From: Bradyrhizobium sp. 200
Lineage (GTDB): Bacteria; Pseudomonadota; Alphaproteobacteria; Rhizobiales; Xanthobacteraceae
Assembly (NCBI RefSeq): GCF_023100945.1
Contig: NZ_CP064689.1
Coordinates: forward strand, 5,438,001 to 5,502,000
DNA: 64,000 bases
Direction: 5' to 3'
Positions 41,051-50,490 of the stretch are shown in pieces. The notes under the pieces were generated by a model that was given only the letters and a program-made list of their open reading frames with translations, did no database searches and had not been told where the DNA came from. Position 1 is the stretch's first letter; each line of letters starts with the position of its first letter. The translations under genes and the position numbers were made by a program.

Positions 41051-41833
41051 ATGTCGATTACAATGCAAACCGGACCGAATGCGGCGCCTCCCGCCACCGC
41101 CTCGCTTGCAGCGAGGCTGTTCACGCTCTGTTACGGCGCCATCGCCTATCTCATCTTCTTCGGCACGTTTCTCTACGCGGTCGGCTTCGTCTCGCGATTT
41201 ATCGTGCCCAAGACGGTCGACAGCGGTGCGGCGTCGTCACCGATGACGGCCTTGCTGGTCAATCTCGTGCTGATGTCGATCTTCGCCGTGCAGCACAGCG
41301 GCATGGCGCGGCAGGGCTTCAAGAAGCTGTTCGCGCGCTTCGCCTCGCCCGCGATCGAACGCTCGACCTATGTGCTGCTGGCGAGTCTGACGCTGATACT
41401 GCTGTTCTGGCTGTGGCAGCCGATGCCTGCGGTGGTCTGGCACATCGAAAATCCCGTTGTTGCCGGCGTCGTGACGGCGGGTGGCTTTCTGGGCTGGCTC
41501 ATCGTGCTCTACAGCACGTTCCTGATCAGCCATTTCGAGCTGTTCGGATTGACGCAAGTGGTGACGCATTTTGCCGGGCGCGCGGCTGAGCCCATGAAGT
41601 TCAAGACGCCTGGCCTGTATCGCTTGATCCGGCACCCGATCTATCTCGGCTTCATCATCGCCTTCTGGTGTACGCCGACGATGACGCTGGGTCATTTGCT
41701 GTTCGCTGCGGTGACGACCGCCTACATCTTCGTCGGCATCTATCTCGAAGAGCGCGATCTGGTGTCGGTGTTCGGCGATCAATACCGGCGCTATCGCGAG
41801 AAGGTAGCGATGCTGGTGCCGGGCGTTTTCTGA
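41051..41833 (+). CDS. mddA: MddA-like methanethiol S-methyltransferase
   Basis: A 260-residue integral-membrane protein with five or six helices, of the NnrU/isoprenylcysteine methyltransferase-like group. The C-terminal SAM-binding half shows RLIRHPIYLGFIIAFW (about 196-211) and EERDLVSVFGDQYRRYRE (about 235-252), both typical of ICMT-type enzymes. It matches what I recall of MddA, which makes dimethylsulfide from methanethiol in Bradyrhizobium and other bacteria. AAGGAGA precedes ATG 41051. A hairpin follows. Other NnrU-like roles cannot be excluded. Confidence 0.75.
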   Translation: MSITMQTGPNAAPPATASLAARLFTLCYGAIAYLIFFGTFLYAVGFVSRFIVPKTVDSGAASSPMTALLVNLVLMSIFAVQHSGMARQGFKKLFARFASPAIERSTYVLLASLTLILLFWLWQPMPAVVWHIENPVVAGVVTAGGFLGWLIVLYSTFLISHFELFGLTQVVTHFAGRAAEPMKFKTPGLYRLIRHPIYLGFIIAFWCTPTMTLGHLLFAAVTTAYIFVGIYLEERDLVSVFGDQYRRYREKVAMLVPGVF

Positions 41834-41851
41834 AAACGACGATCCAACGCG

Positions 41852-41890
41852 AAAAAAGCGCTCGTCAGCACGCCGTCGCCTGACGAGCGC
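41852..41890 (-). terminator. Hairpin reading as a minus-strand terminator
   Basis: An 11-bp perfect stem, GCGCTCGTCAG / CTGACGAGCGC, encloses an 11-base loop. The flanking A-run (41852-41857) reads as a T-run on the minus strand. It therefore fits a rho-independent terminator for leftward transcription and may also stall the plus-strand transcript. Confidence 0.6.
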
Positions 41891-41960
41891 AGTCGGTTCG
41901 GAATACGGCAACAAACCGGCTGCAATCGGGCTGTTAACCTGCCAGTAACCGCTCGCCGCC

Positions 41961-42089
41961 CGCAAAGTCACCGAACGGCGAGCGGCGGAAGACTATGCCC
42001 GATGCATGCACGACCTCGTCGACATCCATTATCCCGACGCCGAGATCATCCGGGTCGTTCAAGACAATCTATCGACCCACTCCGCCGGG
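41961..42089 (+). pseudogene. IS630-family transposase fragment
   Basis: In frame without a start codon: VTERRAAEDYARCMHDLVD, HYPDAEIIRVVQDNLSTHSAG. The DNLSTH motif is the DDE-domain aspartate region of IS630 transposases. The match ends abruptly at 42089, where a segment of opposite orientation begins. The fragment is a dead remnant. Confidence 0.82.
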
Positions 42090-42194
42090 CTTGACCATCG
42101 CACCTGCCAGCAGATCGAGCGTCCAGCGGGCGCGGCCTTCCGGGAGACTGGCGCAGGCCGTCGCAACCAGCAGGGCTTCTTCCTTGACCGCGAG
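42090..42194 (-). pseudogene. IS630-family transposase N-terminal fragment, inverted
   Basis: On the minus strand the frame reads KEEALLVATACASLPEGR, then ARWTLDLLAGAMVK. This is the characteristic region between the helix-turn-helix and DDE domains of IS630 transposases. It abuts the plus-strand fragment head-on. Both pieces are too short to be functional. Confidence 0.8.
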
Positions 42195-42460
42195 TAGGAA
42201 GCGTCACGCCAGCATGCCAGCTCTTAGGCAGTTTGTCCAAACCAGCGATTGCATTATCGGGCCGCCTCGCGAACCGGTCTACGCCGATATCCGCGATGTG
42301 GCATAAGTTGATGTATTGATGAGGTCGCCCCCAGCACATCGCGTCATTTCGCTGCGCTGCGGAATTTGGTCGCTGTTAGGCATAGCGGACATCGACCAAG
42401 CTACACCGATCAATCTCGATTTGCGAGTACGCGCGCAAGCACCAGCTTCGCAGAAAACGT

Positions 42461-42511
42461 CCCTCACCCCAACCCTCTCCCCGCAAGAGTGGGGCGAAGG
42501 AGAAGTGAGGG
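42461..42511. repeat. Small interspersed hairpin repeat
   Basis: CCCTCACC...GGTGAGGG-type arms (CCCTCAC at 42461 and GTGAGGG ending 42511) with CTCTCCCCGCAAGAGTGGGG inside. Same class of rhizobial intergenic element as that at 8643-8772. Confidence 0.6.
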
Positions 42512-42551
42512 ACTTCGCGCCGACCTACGTTCAGCGCGCTTCAGGAATTTC

Positions 42552-43328
42552 CTACATTCCCATGATCGCGATATCCTTGACCGTGCCGCTGACGCCGGCG
42601 ATCTTTGCGGCCTCGGTCGCCTTTCCGGTTGCGAGGTCGATGCTGTAGAGCGTGCCGCCCGCCATCAGCCAGGCTTCGTTCTTGCCGGCGCCGTCGGACC
42701 AGATGTCAAACGCGACGGTGTCCGCCTTGATCCCGAGTTTGCCGATCGCGCCGAGCACGCCTTCGTTCGGCGGCGCCTGCTTGATCAATCCGCTGATGGT
42801 GCCGTCGATATTGAACAGCGCGGTCTCCTTTGCGCCCTTCACCGAATTGGTATAGGCGCCGGCGACGATGTTCGGCTTCTCGCCCTTGTGCATGTCGCTG
42901 TCGGCAAACTTGTGGTCGCCGTCCTTGGTCACCTTGCCGTCATCGACATTGGCCCGCAGGTTCATTCCGTCCGCGCCCATCACGCGCAGGCGGTCGGCCA
43001 CCGGGTTGAAATCGACCGTCGCGGCCACGCCCTTGGCAAGCATGGCGTCGAGCTTCGATTTCATCGTGGCCTTGCCGTCCGTCGCGATCGTCACGATGGT
43101 GCCATCTTCGACCAATCCATAGAGCATGCCGTCGGCCGGACGTACGTCGATTCCGACCAGCGCGCCGGAAATGCCGGTGACCTTGACGGACCCGGTCGCC
43201 TTCTTCTGCGCGGTATCGACCATGGCAATGGTGTCGCCGCCGATAAGGGCTGCGACCTGCGCGGCATTGGCAGATGCGGATGACAGCAAGAATGCGGCCG
43301 AAGCGGCGAAAATTGAGCGAAAATTCAT
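42552..43328 (-). CDS. Exported DUF4394 domain protein
   Basis: A 258-residue secreted protein. The signal peptide spans about residues 1-23 (AFLLSSASANA). The remainder has the beta-propeller-like DUF4394 pattern, with VGIDVRPADGMLYGLV and ATVDFNPVADRLRVMGADG. ATG 43328 follows GGGAG at an eight-base spacing; an upstream in-frame start at 43463 is unlikely. It is divergent from the ECF sigma gene, which makes it a probable member of that sigma factor's regulon. Confidence 0.85.
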   Translation of the reverse strand: MNFRSIFAASAAFLLSSASANAAQVAALIGGDTIAMVDTAQKKATGSVKVTGISGALVGIDVRPADGMLYGLVEDGTIVTIATDGKATMKSKLDAMLAKGVAATVDFNPVADRLRVMGADGMNLRANVDDGKVTKDGDHKFADSDMHKGEKPNIVAGAYTNSVKGAKETALFNIDGTISGLIKQAPPNEGVLGAIGKLGIKADTVAFDIWSDGAGKNEAWLMAGGTLYSIDLATGKATEAAKIAGVSGTVKDIAIMGM

Positions 43329-43481
43329 CGTAAAGCTCCCTGTGTTCCGATGATCCTCTCGAGACCAACACAGCGGGTACCGGCGGCGCGGCGAAACGGA
43401 TGCAGCACACTGAAAATAATTTTCGGCACATGCATCCAAATGCCGCATCTCAAGGTAGAACAACTATGCAAGGGCATAGAC

Positions 43482-44060
43482 ATGACCGGAAATGGCACCA
43501 TCGCCGCCAGCCTGCAGGCTCCCTCGCTGCTCGATCGGGAACGCGAAGCGCAGCTCGCCGCGGCCCTGGCGCGTTGCGCGGCCGGCGACCGCTCCGCATT
43601 GCGTGTGATCTACGACAGCGAGGCGCCGCGCATGGTCGGCATCGCCCGCCGCATCCTGTTTCGGCAGGATCTTGCGGAAGAGGCGGTGCACGACGCCTTT
43701 ATCCGGATCTGGCGCGGCGCGGCCGGGTTCGATTCGCGCCGCGGCAGCGCGCGCGGCTGGCTCTATGCGGTGGTGCGCAACCGCGCCCTCAGCATTCATC
43801 GCGATGAGCACCGCTATGATACGTCAAATGAGAACGTCGAGGACGTCGACTGCGAAGCCACCCTGTCGCGGCTGCCGGAGACCAGCGCGCTGCGCCGGTG
43901 CCTCGAGCAGATCGACCGCCCCCGCCGCGACGTGGTGGTGCTGGCCTATGTTCACGGCATGAGCCACGGCGAACTGGCGGGCAGGCTCAAGGTTCCGCTC
44001 GGCACGGTCAAAAGCTGGGTGCGGCGCAGCCTCTTTGCGTTGCAGGAGTGCATGGGATGA
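43482..44060 (+). CDS. ECF-family RNA polymerase sigma factor
   Basis: A 192-residue ECF sigma. Region 2 (FRQDLAEEAVHDAFIRIWRG, RGWLYAVVRNRAL) occupies about residues 50-110 and region 4 (HGMSHGELAGRLKVPLGTVKSWVRR) about 155-180. ATG 43482 lies after AAGGGC. It overlaps the next gene, an anti-sigma factor (ATGA), the standard ECF pair arrangement. The divergent DUF4394 gene is a likely target. Confidence 0.93.
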   Translation: MTGNGTIAASLQAPSLLDREREAQLAAALARCAAGDRSALRVIYDSEAPRMVGIARRILFRQDLAEEAVHDAFIRIWRGAAGFDSRRGSARGWLYAVVRNRALSIHRDEHRYDTSNENVEDVDCEATLSRLPETSALRRCLEQIDRPRRDVVVLAYVHGMSHGELAGRLKVPLGTVKSWVRRSLFALQECMG

Positions 44061-44809
44061 ACCCGCACGACGCCGATAACGCCATGGCCGCCGATTACGT
44101 GATGGGCCTGCTGGACGGAGCGGAGCACGCCGCCGCCGAGCAGCGCCTCGCAACCGACCAGTCGTTCGCTCAGGCCGTCAGCGCGTGGCGGGAACGGCTT
44201 GCGGACCTCGATCTCACGGCCGAGGAAACCCCGCCGAGCCCGGCGCTTTGGCAGCGCATCGCGGATGCAACCAAGATCGCCCCCATCGGCGCCCTGCCCT
44301 CCGCACGCGCCGCGCTGCGTGGTGCCACGCTTTGGCACGACATCAGGTTCTGGCGTGCCGCCGGCATCGGCGGCACCCTCGCCGCGCTGCTGTTTGCGGT
44401 GATCATGATCGGCGCGTTGACAACGTCGCGTCACCTTCGCAACGACCTGATTGCGCTGGCGCAGAGCAAACCCGTCTACGTCGCCGTGCTGGTGAGCGAC
44501 ACGACCAAAGAGGCCGGCGCCATCGTCAACGCATTTTCGAACGGCCGGGTCGAACTCATTCCGCTACGCCCGATCGAGGTTCCTGCCGGCCGCACGCTGC
44601 AGGTCTGGACGCTGTGGGATCGCGCCGTTGGCCCGAAATCGATCGGCCTCACCGGTCAGTCCCGCACGCTGCAGCTCAATCTGGAGTCGCTGCCGGAAAC
44701 CGTGCAGGATCAACTGTTCGAGATCACGCTGGAGCCTGAAGGCGGCTCACCCATCGGAAGACCGACCGGCCCAATCCTGTTCAAGGGCAATGCGGCACGG
44801 GCGTTGTAA
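44057..44809 (+). CDS. RskA-like anti-sigma factor
   Basis: A 250-residue single-pass protein. The N-terminal anti-sigma region (residues about 1-70; AADYVMGLLDGAEHAAAEQRLATD) is cytoplasmic, one membrane helix lies about 97-119, and the C-terminal RskA domain (VYVAVLVSDTTKEAGAIVNAF...LQVWTLWD) is periplasmic. There is no HxxxCxxC zinc motif. ATG 44057 overlaps the sigma stop by four bases. It would hold the sigma factor at the membrane until proteolysis or a signal releases it. Confidence 0.9.
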   Translation: MNPHDADNAMAADYVMGLLDGAEHAAAEQRLATDQSFAQAVSAWRERLADLDLTAEETPPSPALWQRIADATKIAPIGALPSARAALRGATLWHDIRFWRAAGIGGTLAALLFAVIMIGALTTSRHLRNDLIALAQSKPVYVAVLVSDTTKEAGAIVNAFSNGRVELIPLRPIEVPAGRTLQVWTLWDRAVGPKSIGLTGQSRTLQLNLESLPETVQDQLFEITLEPEGGSPIGRPTGPILFKGNAARAL

Positions 44810-44854
44810 TGGGCGAACCGTGCTCGCTCGTACGTGACGGCAGCTAGTTCGATC

Positions 44855-45115
44855 TCAGCACCAACCCTTCTTCCAGTGACCGGGCGGGCAGCCACGGCCC
44901 CGCCAGCCGACCTTGCGGCCGCGGCTCCAGCCAAACGGTCGATACCCGTGTCCACGGCCCCAACCATGTCCGTGGCCGCGTCCGCCCTTTACTTCGATCA
45001 GATCGGCGTTGACCCGGGCATCGTGCATCGATGGATGAGCCAAAGGCAGCGCTGTTGCCGGAGAAAGAAAGGCGATTGGCATTGTGAGCACCATTCCCAA
45101 AAGTAGTTTACGCAT
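44855..45115 (-). CDS. Small secreted Gly/His/Trp-rich protein
   Basis: An 86-residue protein. It has a signal peptide (about 1-23) and a mature part rich in Gly, His, Arg and Trp (GHGHGWGRGHGYRP, VGWRGRGCPPGHWKKGW). I recall many short proteins of this look in Bradyrhizobium, with no known function; metal binding by the His run is possible. ATG 45115 is chosen for the signal peptide. No ribosome site is strong. Confidence 0.6.
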   Translation of the reverse strand: MRKLLLGMVLTMPIAFLSPATALPLAHPSMHDARVNADLIEVKGGRGHGHGWGRGHGYRPFGWSRGRKVGWRGRGCPPGHWKKGWC

Positions 45116-45833
45116 GGACCATCCATTCCGGTTGAGTTGCGCAGGTGTCAGAACAGGAAAAAATGGCAAGAGTTCCGCGCTTTTGAGACAGCCCCTTCAA
45201 AACGCAACGAAATCTTCTTTCGAAAAGCTGAAAACGCAACCAACCGGGCCATTCGCCACGTTGCAGGACAGCGCCAGACAGCCTTCAAGCAACTTTTGCA
45301 AATTCTAGACGTTGACGCAGGCACATGCCGGGTGACAACCGGCCATAACGGAGATGATGGACGCGGTGCTATTTTGCCGGTTTCTGCCCGCGACAACAGC
45401 GCATCGGTACGCGCCGACATCTAACCCGTTCCTGGCTTGTGCACCTTCTCGGCAGATCTTCAGATCCCCTATCGTTTTCACGTCGGCGACGGCATCGGCC
45501 GTTTCCGTATTAGATGCTGCTTCGTTCGCTAAGGGGCGAGTTCAAGGCGCGACCGTCGACTCTTTCGCGCGGAACCAAAACATTCAGGAACGAAACCGGC
45601 TGCCTCGCGTTAAAGGGGATGAGCGGGTAATTCAGGAAAGGAGAAAATCCACCGGAAATATCAGCTCAAAAGCCCCGTCAGTTATTTCGATAGCTGGCGG
45701 GGTTTTGATTAGAGAGGTCGGTTCTTCGCGCGCTTTTCAGTCGCAACAGGCCTAATCGGTAAAATCCTGCCGACAGAAGGGGTCTGGAAGCACACGCTCT
45801 CGAGAGTGGTCTGATCTCCGATATCCCGTGGCT
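45116..45833. other. Long intergenic region with one terminator
   Basis: About 720 bases between the small secreted protein and glnE. The one clear structure is the terminator at 45673-45706. A 133-residue frame (45354-45755, plus) runs through that terminator and has no family resemblance, so I do not call it a gene. Confidence 0.5.
45673..45706 (+). terminator. Rho-independent terminator of unknown transcript
   Basis: CCCCGTCAG and CTGGCGGGG (one G-T pair) flank a 12-base loop, followed by TTTT. It reads on the plus strand, where no gene precedes it within 800 bases, so it may end a small RNA or belong to a rearranged segment. Confidence 0.65.
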
Positions 45834-48770
45834 CTAGCTCCCACCCACCAGCGCCAGGAACACCCGCCTCACCTCACCCTGCGTCTCGCGCACGCGCGCT
45901 TCCAGCGTCGAGAAATCAGGCGTGTCACCGGCCCGCGCCATTACGCGCAAGAGATTCTCGCCCGAGGTTTCCGCGTTGAATTTTCCGGTGACGCAAAGCC
46001 GCAATATCTGCGTCAGGTCGTGATAGAGCCGTGCCGCCTGGCGCAAGATCTCGGCGTCGGAATGCGGCAGCACGCCGAGGCGCGCGGCATTGTCGAGCAC
46101 TTGCAGCGTGGAGACGCTGAGGATTTCGGGCTTTTCCGCGGCATGAACGAGCTGCAGATATTGCGCGATGAAATCGATGTCGACGAGCCCGCCGGCGGCG
46201 AGCTTGAGGTCCCAAATGTCGTCCTCGCCCTTTTCCTGCGCGATCGCTCGGCGCATGTCGGCGACGTCGCCGGCGGTGGAGGCAGCGTCGCGCGGCCGCG
46301 TCAGCACGCTGCGGATGGTGCCTTCGATCCTGGTGCGAAACGCCGGTGAAGCCGAAATCACCCGCGCCCGCGTCAGCGCCATGTGCTCCCAGATCCAGGC
46401 TTCGCGCTCCTGGTAGTCGGCAAAGGAATCGATCCGCGACGCCAGCGGTCCGGCGCGGCCCGACGGGCGCAGCCGCATGTCGACCTCATAGAGCACGCCG
46501 TAATTGGTTCGCGTCGTAAACGCCGAGATCAGCCGCTGGGTCAGCCGCGCAAAATACTGCGCGCCATGCAGCGAACGTTCGCCGTCGGAGTCGGGACTGT
46601 CATCGTCGAAATCGTACAGCAGGATCAGGTCGAGATCGGAAGACGCCGTCATCTCGCGGCTGCCGAGCCGGCCCATCGCGAGGATCGCGGTCTCCTGCCC
46701 CTTGATGCGGCCATACTGGCCGGCGAACTGGTCCCGGACCAGGCCGTGCACAGTGTGCACGATGCCCTCGGCGACGTCGGCAAAGGCGACGCTGGCCTGC
46801 TGGGCGGAAACTGTACCAGAGAGAATGCGCGTGCCGATCAGAAACAGGCTTTCCTGGCCGAACAGCCGCAGGCGATCGAGGAAGTCTTCGTAGGAGTCCG
46901 CGTCCTTCAGCGTCGCCGCCAGCCGCGCCGACAGTTCCTTCTGGTCCGGCATCGCGCCGAAGAAACGGGGATCGATCAGGCCGTCCATGATCTGCGGCTG
47001 GCGCGCCAGCATGTCGCCGAGCCGCGGCGCCGCGCCGAGGATCAGCGCGACTAAAGCGACGAGATCGCGGTTCTGGCTCAACAGCGAAATCAGCCGACCA
47101 CCGCGCTGCAAGGCGCCGAGAAAACGATCGAATGCGGTTACAGCGTCGTCGGGGTCTTCGGCATGCGCGAGGCCGTGGATCAGGCCCGGCACGAATTCGA
47201 TGAAAGCGGCCTTGGTCGCTTCATTGCGCAGCGCGCGATAATTGCCCTGCATCCAGAGTTGCAGGGTACCAGCCACCGCGACCGGCTTCTTGAAGCCGAG
47301 CGTCGTCAGATGGTCGAGCAGGCGCGCATCCTCCGGCCCGGCGGCATAGTTGAGCTGCGGCAGCTTCACCGTGCCGGTCGGATCGCCCTCGAACAGCTTG
47401 CCGTAATGTCCCTGCACGATGTTGAGATGGCCGAGCAAATCCTTCGCAAAGGCTGCCCTGCTTTCATAGCCGAAGAAGTTCGCAAAGCGCTCTACGGCCT
47501 CGGCATCTTCGGACAGCGCATGGGTCTGCTCGTCTGCGATCATCTGCAGCCGGTGCTCGACGCGGCGCAGGAACTCGTAAGCCGCCGTCAACTCTTCACA
47601 GGCCTGCAAGGTGATCCAGTTGCTGGTGGCCAGGACCTGCAACGCATGCAGCGTCGGGCGCACCCGCAATTCCGGGTGGCGGCCACCGGCGATGAGCTGT
47701 TGCGTCTGCGCGAAAAACTCGATCTCGCGGATGCCGCCGCGGCCGACCTTGACGTTGTGGCCTTCGACCGCGATCTCGCTCTGGCCGCGATAGGTCTGCA
47801 TCTGCCGCTTCATGTCGTGGACGTCGGCCAGCGCTGCAAAATCCAGATGCTTGCGCCAGACGAATGGTGAAAGTTCCGCGATCAGCGCCTCGCCGGCCTT
47901 GGCGTCGCCGGCGCAGACGCGGGCCTTGATCATCGCGGCGCGTTCCCAGGTTCGCCCTTCCCGCTCGTAATAATGCAGCGCCGCCTCGGTCGAGATCGCC
48001 ACCTGCGTCGAGGCCGGATCGGGCCGCAGGCGCAGATCGACGCGGAACACGTAGCCATCGCCGGAGCGTTGCTGCAGCAGGCGGGCCAACGCCTGCGTCA
48101 CGCGCACGAAGAACGGCGCCGGCTCGATGTCTTGTGACAGCGACGTCGCAGCGGGATCGAAAAACACGATCAGGTCGATGTCGCTCGAATAATTCAATTC
48201 GCCCGCGCCCATCTTGCCCATCGCGAGCACGATCAGGCCGGAGTCCTCCTCGGGCCGGTCATGATTGGCCGCGGTCATGCGGCCGCGCGCGACCTCCTGG
48301 CGCAGCAGGAAGCGCAGGGCGGTCTGCACGGAAACGGTCGCAAGTTCGGTCAGCGCCGCGGTCACCCGCATCACCGGCCAGACCCCGCCGATGTCGCATA
48401 GCGCGATCAGCAACGCCGCCTCCGACTTCATGCGGCGAAGCAGATGCATCACGTCGGCCTCGCCCGCGGCAGCGAGCACGTCGCGCGAGGTCTTCTCGAT
48501 CAACGCGGTGAGATGCGGTTCCGGGTCGCTCGCCAGCAGGCGGATCAGCCGCGCAGCATCGGCGCGTATCAGCTCGAACAGGTATGGCGAGAACTCGGCA
48601 ATACCGAGCAGGATGGCCCGGGCCGGCGAACGATCCAGCCACGCGGCGATCTCGGCCGATTGCGCCGGCTCCAGTTCGACGAGCCAGTCTCCCAGACGTT
48701 GTTCGGCGTTGCTGCTGGCGGTAATATGCGGCCCGCTTACGAACCGTGCGGCCAAGGCAGAGGAATTCAT
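45834..48770 (-). CDS. glnE: Bifunctional glutamine synthetase adenylyltransferase/adenylyl-removing enzyme
   Basis: A 978-residue protein of normal GlnE length. It controls glutamine synthetase by adding or removing AMP in response to PII and glutamine. Two nucleotidyltransferase domains are visible: an N-terminal one with GAGELNYSSDIDLIVFFD (about residues 192-209) and a C-terminal one with GSREMTASSDLDLILLYD (about 715-732). Its ATG overlaps the stop of the upstream histidine kinase (ATGA), so the two are translationally coupled. That coupling of nitrogen control with a two-component kinase is what I expect in Bradyrhizobium. Confidence 0.97.
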   Translation of the reverse strand: MNSSALAARFVSGPHITASSNAEQRLGDWLVELEPAQSAEIAAWLDRSPARAILLGIAEFSPYLFELIRADAARLIRLLASDPEPHLTALIEKTSRDVLAAAGEADVMHLLRRMKSEAALLIALCDIGGVWPVMRVTAALTELATVSVQTALRFLLRQEVARGRMTAANHDRPEEDSGLIVLAMGKMGAGELNYSSDIDLIVFFDPAATSLSQDIEPAPFFVRVTQALARLLQQRSGDGYVFRVDLRLRPDPASTQVAISTEAALHYYEREGRTWERAAMIKARVCAGDAKAGEALIAELSPFVWRKHLDFAALADVHDMKRQMQTYRGQSEIAVEGHNVKVGRGGIREIEFFAQTQQLIAGGRHPELRVRPTLHALQVLATSNWITLQACEELTAAYEFLRRVEHRLQMIADEQTHALSEDAEAVERFANFFGYESRAAFAKDLLGHLNIVQGHYGKLFEGDPTGTVKLPQLNYAAGPEDARLLDHLTTLGFKKPVAVAGTLQLWMQGNYRALRNEATKAAFIEFVPGLIHGLAHAEDPDDAVTAFDRFLGALQRGGRLISLLSQNRDLVALVALILGAAPRLGDMLARQPQIMDGLIDPRFFGAMPDQKELSARLAATLKDADSYEDFLDRLRLFGQESLFLIGTRILSGTVSAQQASVAFADVAEGIVHTVHGLVRDQFAGQYGRIKGQETAILAMGRLGSREMTASSDLDLILLYDFDDDSPDSDGERSLHGAQYFARLTQRLISAFTTRTNYGVLYEVDMRLRPSGRAGPLASRIDSFADYQEREAWIWEHMALTRARVISASPAFRTRIEGTIRSVLTRPRDAASTAGDVADMRRAIAQEKGEDDIWDLKLAAGGLVDIDFIAQYLQLVHAAEKPEILSVSTLQVLDNAARLGVLPHSDAEILRQAARLYHDLTQILRLCVTGKFNAETSGENLLRVMARAGDTPDFSTLEARVRETQGEVRRVFLALVGGS

Positions 48771-50233
48771 GCCACCTTCTGTGGCACATCCGGCGTTTGG
48801 GCCGCAAGCCTGTCACCCGCGGCAGATAGCGCCGGGATGACCAGCGTCGCGGTCAGGCCGGGATGCGAATCGCTGAGCCTGAGTTCACCGCCGTGGAGCG
48901 TGGCAACGGCGCTGGCCAGGCTGAGGCCGAGGCCGGAACCCGGCTGCGTCCGGCTCGCCTCGAGCCGTACGAAGCGCTCGACCGCATGCTTGCGATCGCC
49001 TTCGGGAATGCCGGGCCCATGATCGGCGACGCTGAGCAGCACGTGGTCGCCCTCGCGCCGCGCCTCGATCAGGATCTCCCGGGTGCGTGCGGCCGCCGCG
49101 GGATCCAGCGGCTGCACCACCGGCGACGGCTTGCCGTATTTGATGGCGTTCTCGACCAGGTTGGCGAGCGCCTGGCTGATCAGCTCACGATTGCCGTGCA
49201 GCCGCGCGCTCGCCGTCTTGACGCGCAGGGTCATGTCGTCGTCTTCGGCCAGCGGCTCATACAATTCGTGGATGCCCTTGGCGACGTCGGCGGCGTCGAA
49301 ATCATCCATGTTGCCGCGCGCCTGCCCGGACTCCGCGCGCGCGATCATCAATAGCGCGTTGAAGGTACGGATCAGGCCGTCGGATTCCTCGATGGTCCGC
49401 TCCAGTGCCGCGCGGTACTCGGCCTCGCTGCCGGAACTCGCCAGCGCCTCCTCGGCGCGGTTGCGCATGCGCGTCAGCGGCGTCTTCAGGTCGTGCGCGA
49501 TGTTGTCGGAAACTTCCTTCAGCCCCATCATCAGCGCCTCGATGCGCTCCAGCATGGCGTTGAGGTTTTCCGCGAGGCGATCGAGCTCGTCGCCGGAGCG
49601 CCCGACCGGCAGGCGCCCGGAAAGGTCACCAGCCATGATGCGCCTTGTGGTGCCGGTCATGGCGTCGATCCGCTGCAGCACCCGCCGCGCCACGAAGATG
49701 CCGCCGCCGATGCCGAGCACGATGACGACCAGCAGCGACCATTGCGCTGCTTTGGCGACGATGCCGAACAGACGCCGCCGCTCCTCCAGGTCGCGGCCGA
49801 CCAGCAGGCGGAAACCGTTGGTGAGTTCGGTGACGCGCACCAGCGCGCGATGATGCGCGGTGTCTCCTTCGTCGAGCCGGCGATAGGCTGTCTCGGACCA
49901 GCCGAACGAGCCCATCACGCCCGGCGCCAGCGAACCGACATTGCCAGCGATCCCCTTTCCCTCCGGCGTGGTGACAAGATAGAGGTTGGCGCCCGGCCGC
50001 AGCGCCCGGTTTTCGAGCGTGAATACAAGGCCGTGCAAGCCGCGGCGCGTGTAGATGTCGACGATCTCGGCGGTTTCGGCGTTCACGGTGGCGGCGATCT
50101 GCTCGTTGATCATCCGTCGCGTATTCCAGGCGAAATAACCGAGCAGCGACGCCGCAAACAGCGCGAACAGAAACAGATAGACCAGCGTCAGCCGGAACGC
50201 CGTGGTGCGGATCAGTTTACCGAAAGCCGTCAC
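48767..50233 (-). CDS. HAMP-domain sensor histidine kinase upstream of glnE
   Basis: A 488-residue kinase. It has helices about 12-34 and 163-184, HAMP about 185-240, and HisKA with NIAHDLKTPLTRMRNRAEE holding the phospho-acceptor His (about 248), then HATPase (NLVENAIKY, DHGPGIP, GSGLGLSLA). In related genomes a response regulator normally precedes this gene. Here the sequence 5' of the GTG start at 50233 is an integrase segment, so the partner regulator is missing from this position. The start GTG lies in the motif ATCCGTGACGG. Confidence 0.93.
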   Translation of the reverse strand: MTAFGKLIRTTAFRLTLVYLFLFALFAASLLGYFAWNTRRMINEQIAATVNAETAEIVDIYTRRGLHGLVFTLENRALRPGANLYLVTTPEGKGIAGNVGSLAPGVMGSFGWSETAYRRLDEGDTAHHRALVRVTELTNGFRLLVGRDLEERRRLFGIVAKAAQWSLLVVIVLGIGGGIFVARRVLQRIDAMTGTTRRIMAGDLSGRLPVGRSGDELDRLAENLNAMLERIEALMMGLKEVSDNIAHDLKTPLTRMRNRAEEALASSGSEAEYRAALERTIEESDGLIRTFNALLMIARAESGQARGNMDDFDAADVAKGIHELYEPLAEDDDMTLRVKTASARLHGNRELISQALANLVENAIKYGKPSPVVQPLDPAAAARTREILIEARREGDHVLLSVADHGPGIPEGDRKHAVERFVRLEASRTQPGSGLGLSLASAVATLHGGELRLSDSHPGLTATLVIPALSAAGDRLAAQTPDVPQKVA

Positions 50234-50490
50234 GGATCACATATCCATTCTGAGCGTCACGTCTGCTATCACTGACCATCGTCACGATTTTCATTCCCTT
50301 TTATTTTCAGAATGTTATCAGCATTCTGCTCTCGTCTGACTTCACTGAAAACCGCCGAACGCCGGCCGGTCCTGGCGAAAAACTGGTAAGTTGACGCGGC
50401 TCTCCCTTTCCAAGTATCCGTGACGGTAACATATCCGAAACAGGTCCATTTTGGAACACTGACCTCACGAGCAAAGCATCCGTGACGGTA
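50228..50490. repeat. Cluster of CGTSACG repeats at the kinase/integrase junction
   Basis: CGTCACG occurs at 50228-50234, 50255-50261 and 50280-50286, and CGTGACG at 50419-50425 and 50481-50487. The last two are part of 13-base direct repeats (ATCCGTGACGGTA at 50416 and 50478), and the first is the reverse complement of ATCCGTGACGG at the kinase start. They are good candidates for integrase arm or core sites. Confidence 0.6.

Noticed and set aside
45354..45755. A 133-residue plus-strand frame in the gap before glnE
   Set aside because: It reads through the terminator at 45673-45706, has no SD or known family, and uses odd composition.
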